64,000 nt of DNA from Clavaria fumosa (taxonomy: Eukaryota > Basidiomycota > Agaricomycetes > Agaricales > Clavariaceae): the NCBI GenBank assembly GCA_951802425.1, contig OX637804.1, forward strand, positions 868,001-932,000, read 5' to 3'. The notes under the pieces were generated by a model. That model worked only from the letters and a program-made list of their open reading frames with translations. It ran no database searches and was not told the DNA's origin. Shown piece after piece: positions 62,841 through 64,000 of the stretch (position 1 is the stretch's first letter; each line of letters opens with the position of its first letter). The position numbers and the translations under genes are program-made.

Positions 62841-64000
62841 TCATGTGGGGGTCAGGCAGCTGGGTGGGGAAGGGGTGCAGATGCTGGGGCAGTGAGTAAG
62901 ATTCACTTCAGCTTTCACCCAGTCAATCTCTTGGTTATGTTGCTTTAACCAGTCATGTCCAAGGATCACCATGTGGGACTGGGTTTTTCCCAGCAGGAAG
63001 TGGATCTGCTCCTGGTGGTCACCAACTATGACAAGCAAGTCCATCCCATGCCAGATTTTACCATTCCTGTTCTGCATCCCATCCACATTATACATTGTGA
63101 TTGAGTTTTGCAGGGGAGATGGCTCCAGTCCCACTTTTTTCACCCACTCCAAGTCCATAAAGCAGTTGGTGCAGCCTGAGTTGACAAGGGCTTTCATAGT
63201 TGCCCATTTGCCAGTGCTGAGAGCTTCCAGGTGCACCCGGATGGAGAGCTCCTGGGGCATATGTGATAGTGTGTCCTTCAGCACCTCTGCAAGGCACTTT
63301 GTTGGCTCCACTTTCCTGCTATCCCCCATTTCCCTTTTTGGTATTTCACTCTTAGCAGTTTCTGTTTCTGCTTTGTCCTTTGCCTCAGCCCCAATCCAGG
63401 TATGTCTCTGCTGCAAGATAGTATATTTTGGGATACTAGCTGCAGATACAGGGACAGGAAGGGGACTGGGATATCTACTCCCAAGGCACCAGTTTGGACT
63501 CACTGGGACTTGTCTCCAAAATCCTGCTCCTCAACAGGAGCCTTCCTCTCTTTCTCAAGTAACTGCAACTGGTCTCAGAGCAGTGCAATCTCATTCTTGT
63601 AGTCCTTGGCATCCCATGCCTGGCTTTCCACAGTGTGGAGCTGTGGCCTTGGGATCTGTGGGCATGTGTCTGGGAGTGGGCACCCTCTCACCATGTGGCT
63701 GGCTTGACCACATCAGAAACAGGTGCACACTACTCCAGGGGCATGGGCACAATCCACCATCATGGCATTGCCAGCAGCAGCAGGGCATGACATGATGGGA
63801 GGGGCAGGGGTGCAGGCCAGTGGCTGGGCCAAGTAGGGGGGAGGGGCAGGTGCAAAATGGGTTTGGTGGGGGAGGGATCGGTTGGCAGCAGGCAGGGTAG
63901 GGTGCACAGAGTTCTGTTGCATAATGACACCATCAAAACAGCACTGTTGGGCATCCAGCCTCTCTGCAAGTGCTTTCCACTGCACATAGGTCTCTGGCAT
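62841..64000 (-). pseudogene. Gypsy-3 family Gag-protease, second decayed copy, cut by window end
   Basis: Same family as 20629-22062: ETYVQWKALAERLDAQQ (64000 side), then a CCHC knuckle in which a TGA replaces one residue between its first cysteine p...F and CGQASHMVRGC (about 63713), AASIPKYTILQQRHTWIGAE, MKALVNSGCTNCFMDLEWVK (protease; the catalytic Asp has become Asn), and VILGHDWLKQHNQEIDW. Compared with the other copy, CpG has been converted to TpG or CpA throughout. The knuckle stop aligns with an Arg codon in the better copy. Continues beyond the window. Confidence 0.75.

Overview
The window is fungal nuclear DNA, almost certainly from a mushroom-forming basidiomycete (Agaricomycetes). 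Three things point there: 46-79 nt introns with CTAAT/CTGAC branch points; a tandem family of secreted, Ser/Thr-rich, single-pass membrane proteins with a QCEP motif; and a set of mobile elements typical of that group (chromodomain Ty3/Gypsy, a LINE with an RNase H domain, pogo-like and hAT DNA elements, KDZ CxC2, Helitron DUF6570, a TET/JBP-like dioxygenase). No family or function call was checked by database search; all rest on reading motifs.

Region 1 (1 to about 16.4 kb) is CpG-containing host-type sequence. It is a decayed tandem array of at least eight copies of the QCEP/Ser/TM gene. The first copy (1263-2338, four exons) looks intact. The last (14312-15930) is intact through its membrane segment. 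The others (about 3.0, 6.6, 7.8, 11.3, 12.6 and 13.8 kb) are broken. Inside the array sit a minus-strand secreted Cu/Zn superoxide dismutase gene (9329-10039) and a 9-bp minisatellite (about 8857-9155).

Region 2 (about 16.4-64 kb) is transposon sediment in two age classes. The old matrix is AT-richer and strongly CpG-depleted: Helitron, an exonuclease/transposase gene, a pogo-like transposase, a LINE tail, a TET/JBP-like gene, KDZ, Copia, SINE-like units and satellites. Into it have landed younger, CpG-rich elements. Gypsy-1 (26635-34472, TSD ATATA) splits a DUF6729/exonuclease gene without losing a base. A pogo-like transposon (36769-52747) was entered by a hAT MITE (TSD GGACCTTC), the MITE by a full-length LINE (13-bp TSD), and the LINE by Gypsy-2 (39123-45514, TSD CTTGC).

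Two results stand out. First, Gypsy-1 carries, antisense between pol and its 3' LTR, a fully open three-exon gene (33515-32346) for a coiled-coil protein with two zinc-cluster-like cysteine motifs and its own TATA box, although gag-pol has four in-frame stops. Second, every substitution between the two Gypsy-1 LTRs, and 14 of 16 between the Gypsy-2 LTRs, is a transition at a CpG. The in-frame stops in Gypsy-1 gag-pol and in LINE ORF1 are all TGA, as CGA decay would give. This is a clean footprint of CpG methylation, in a window that also holds remains of a TET/JBP-like 5-methylcytosine oxygenase close to a KDZ fragment.
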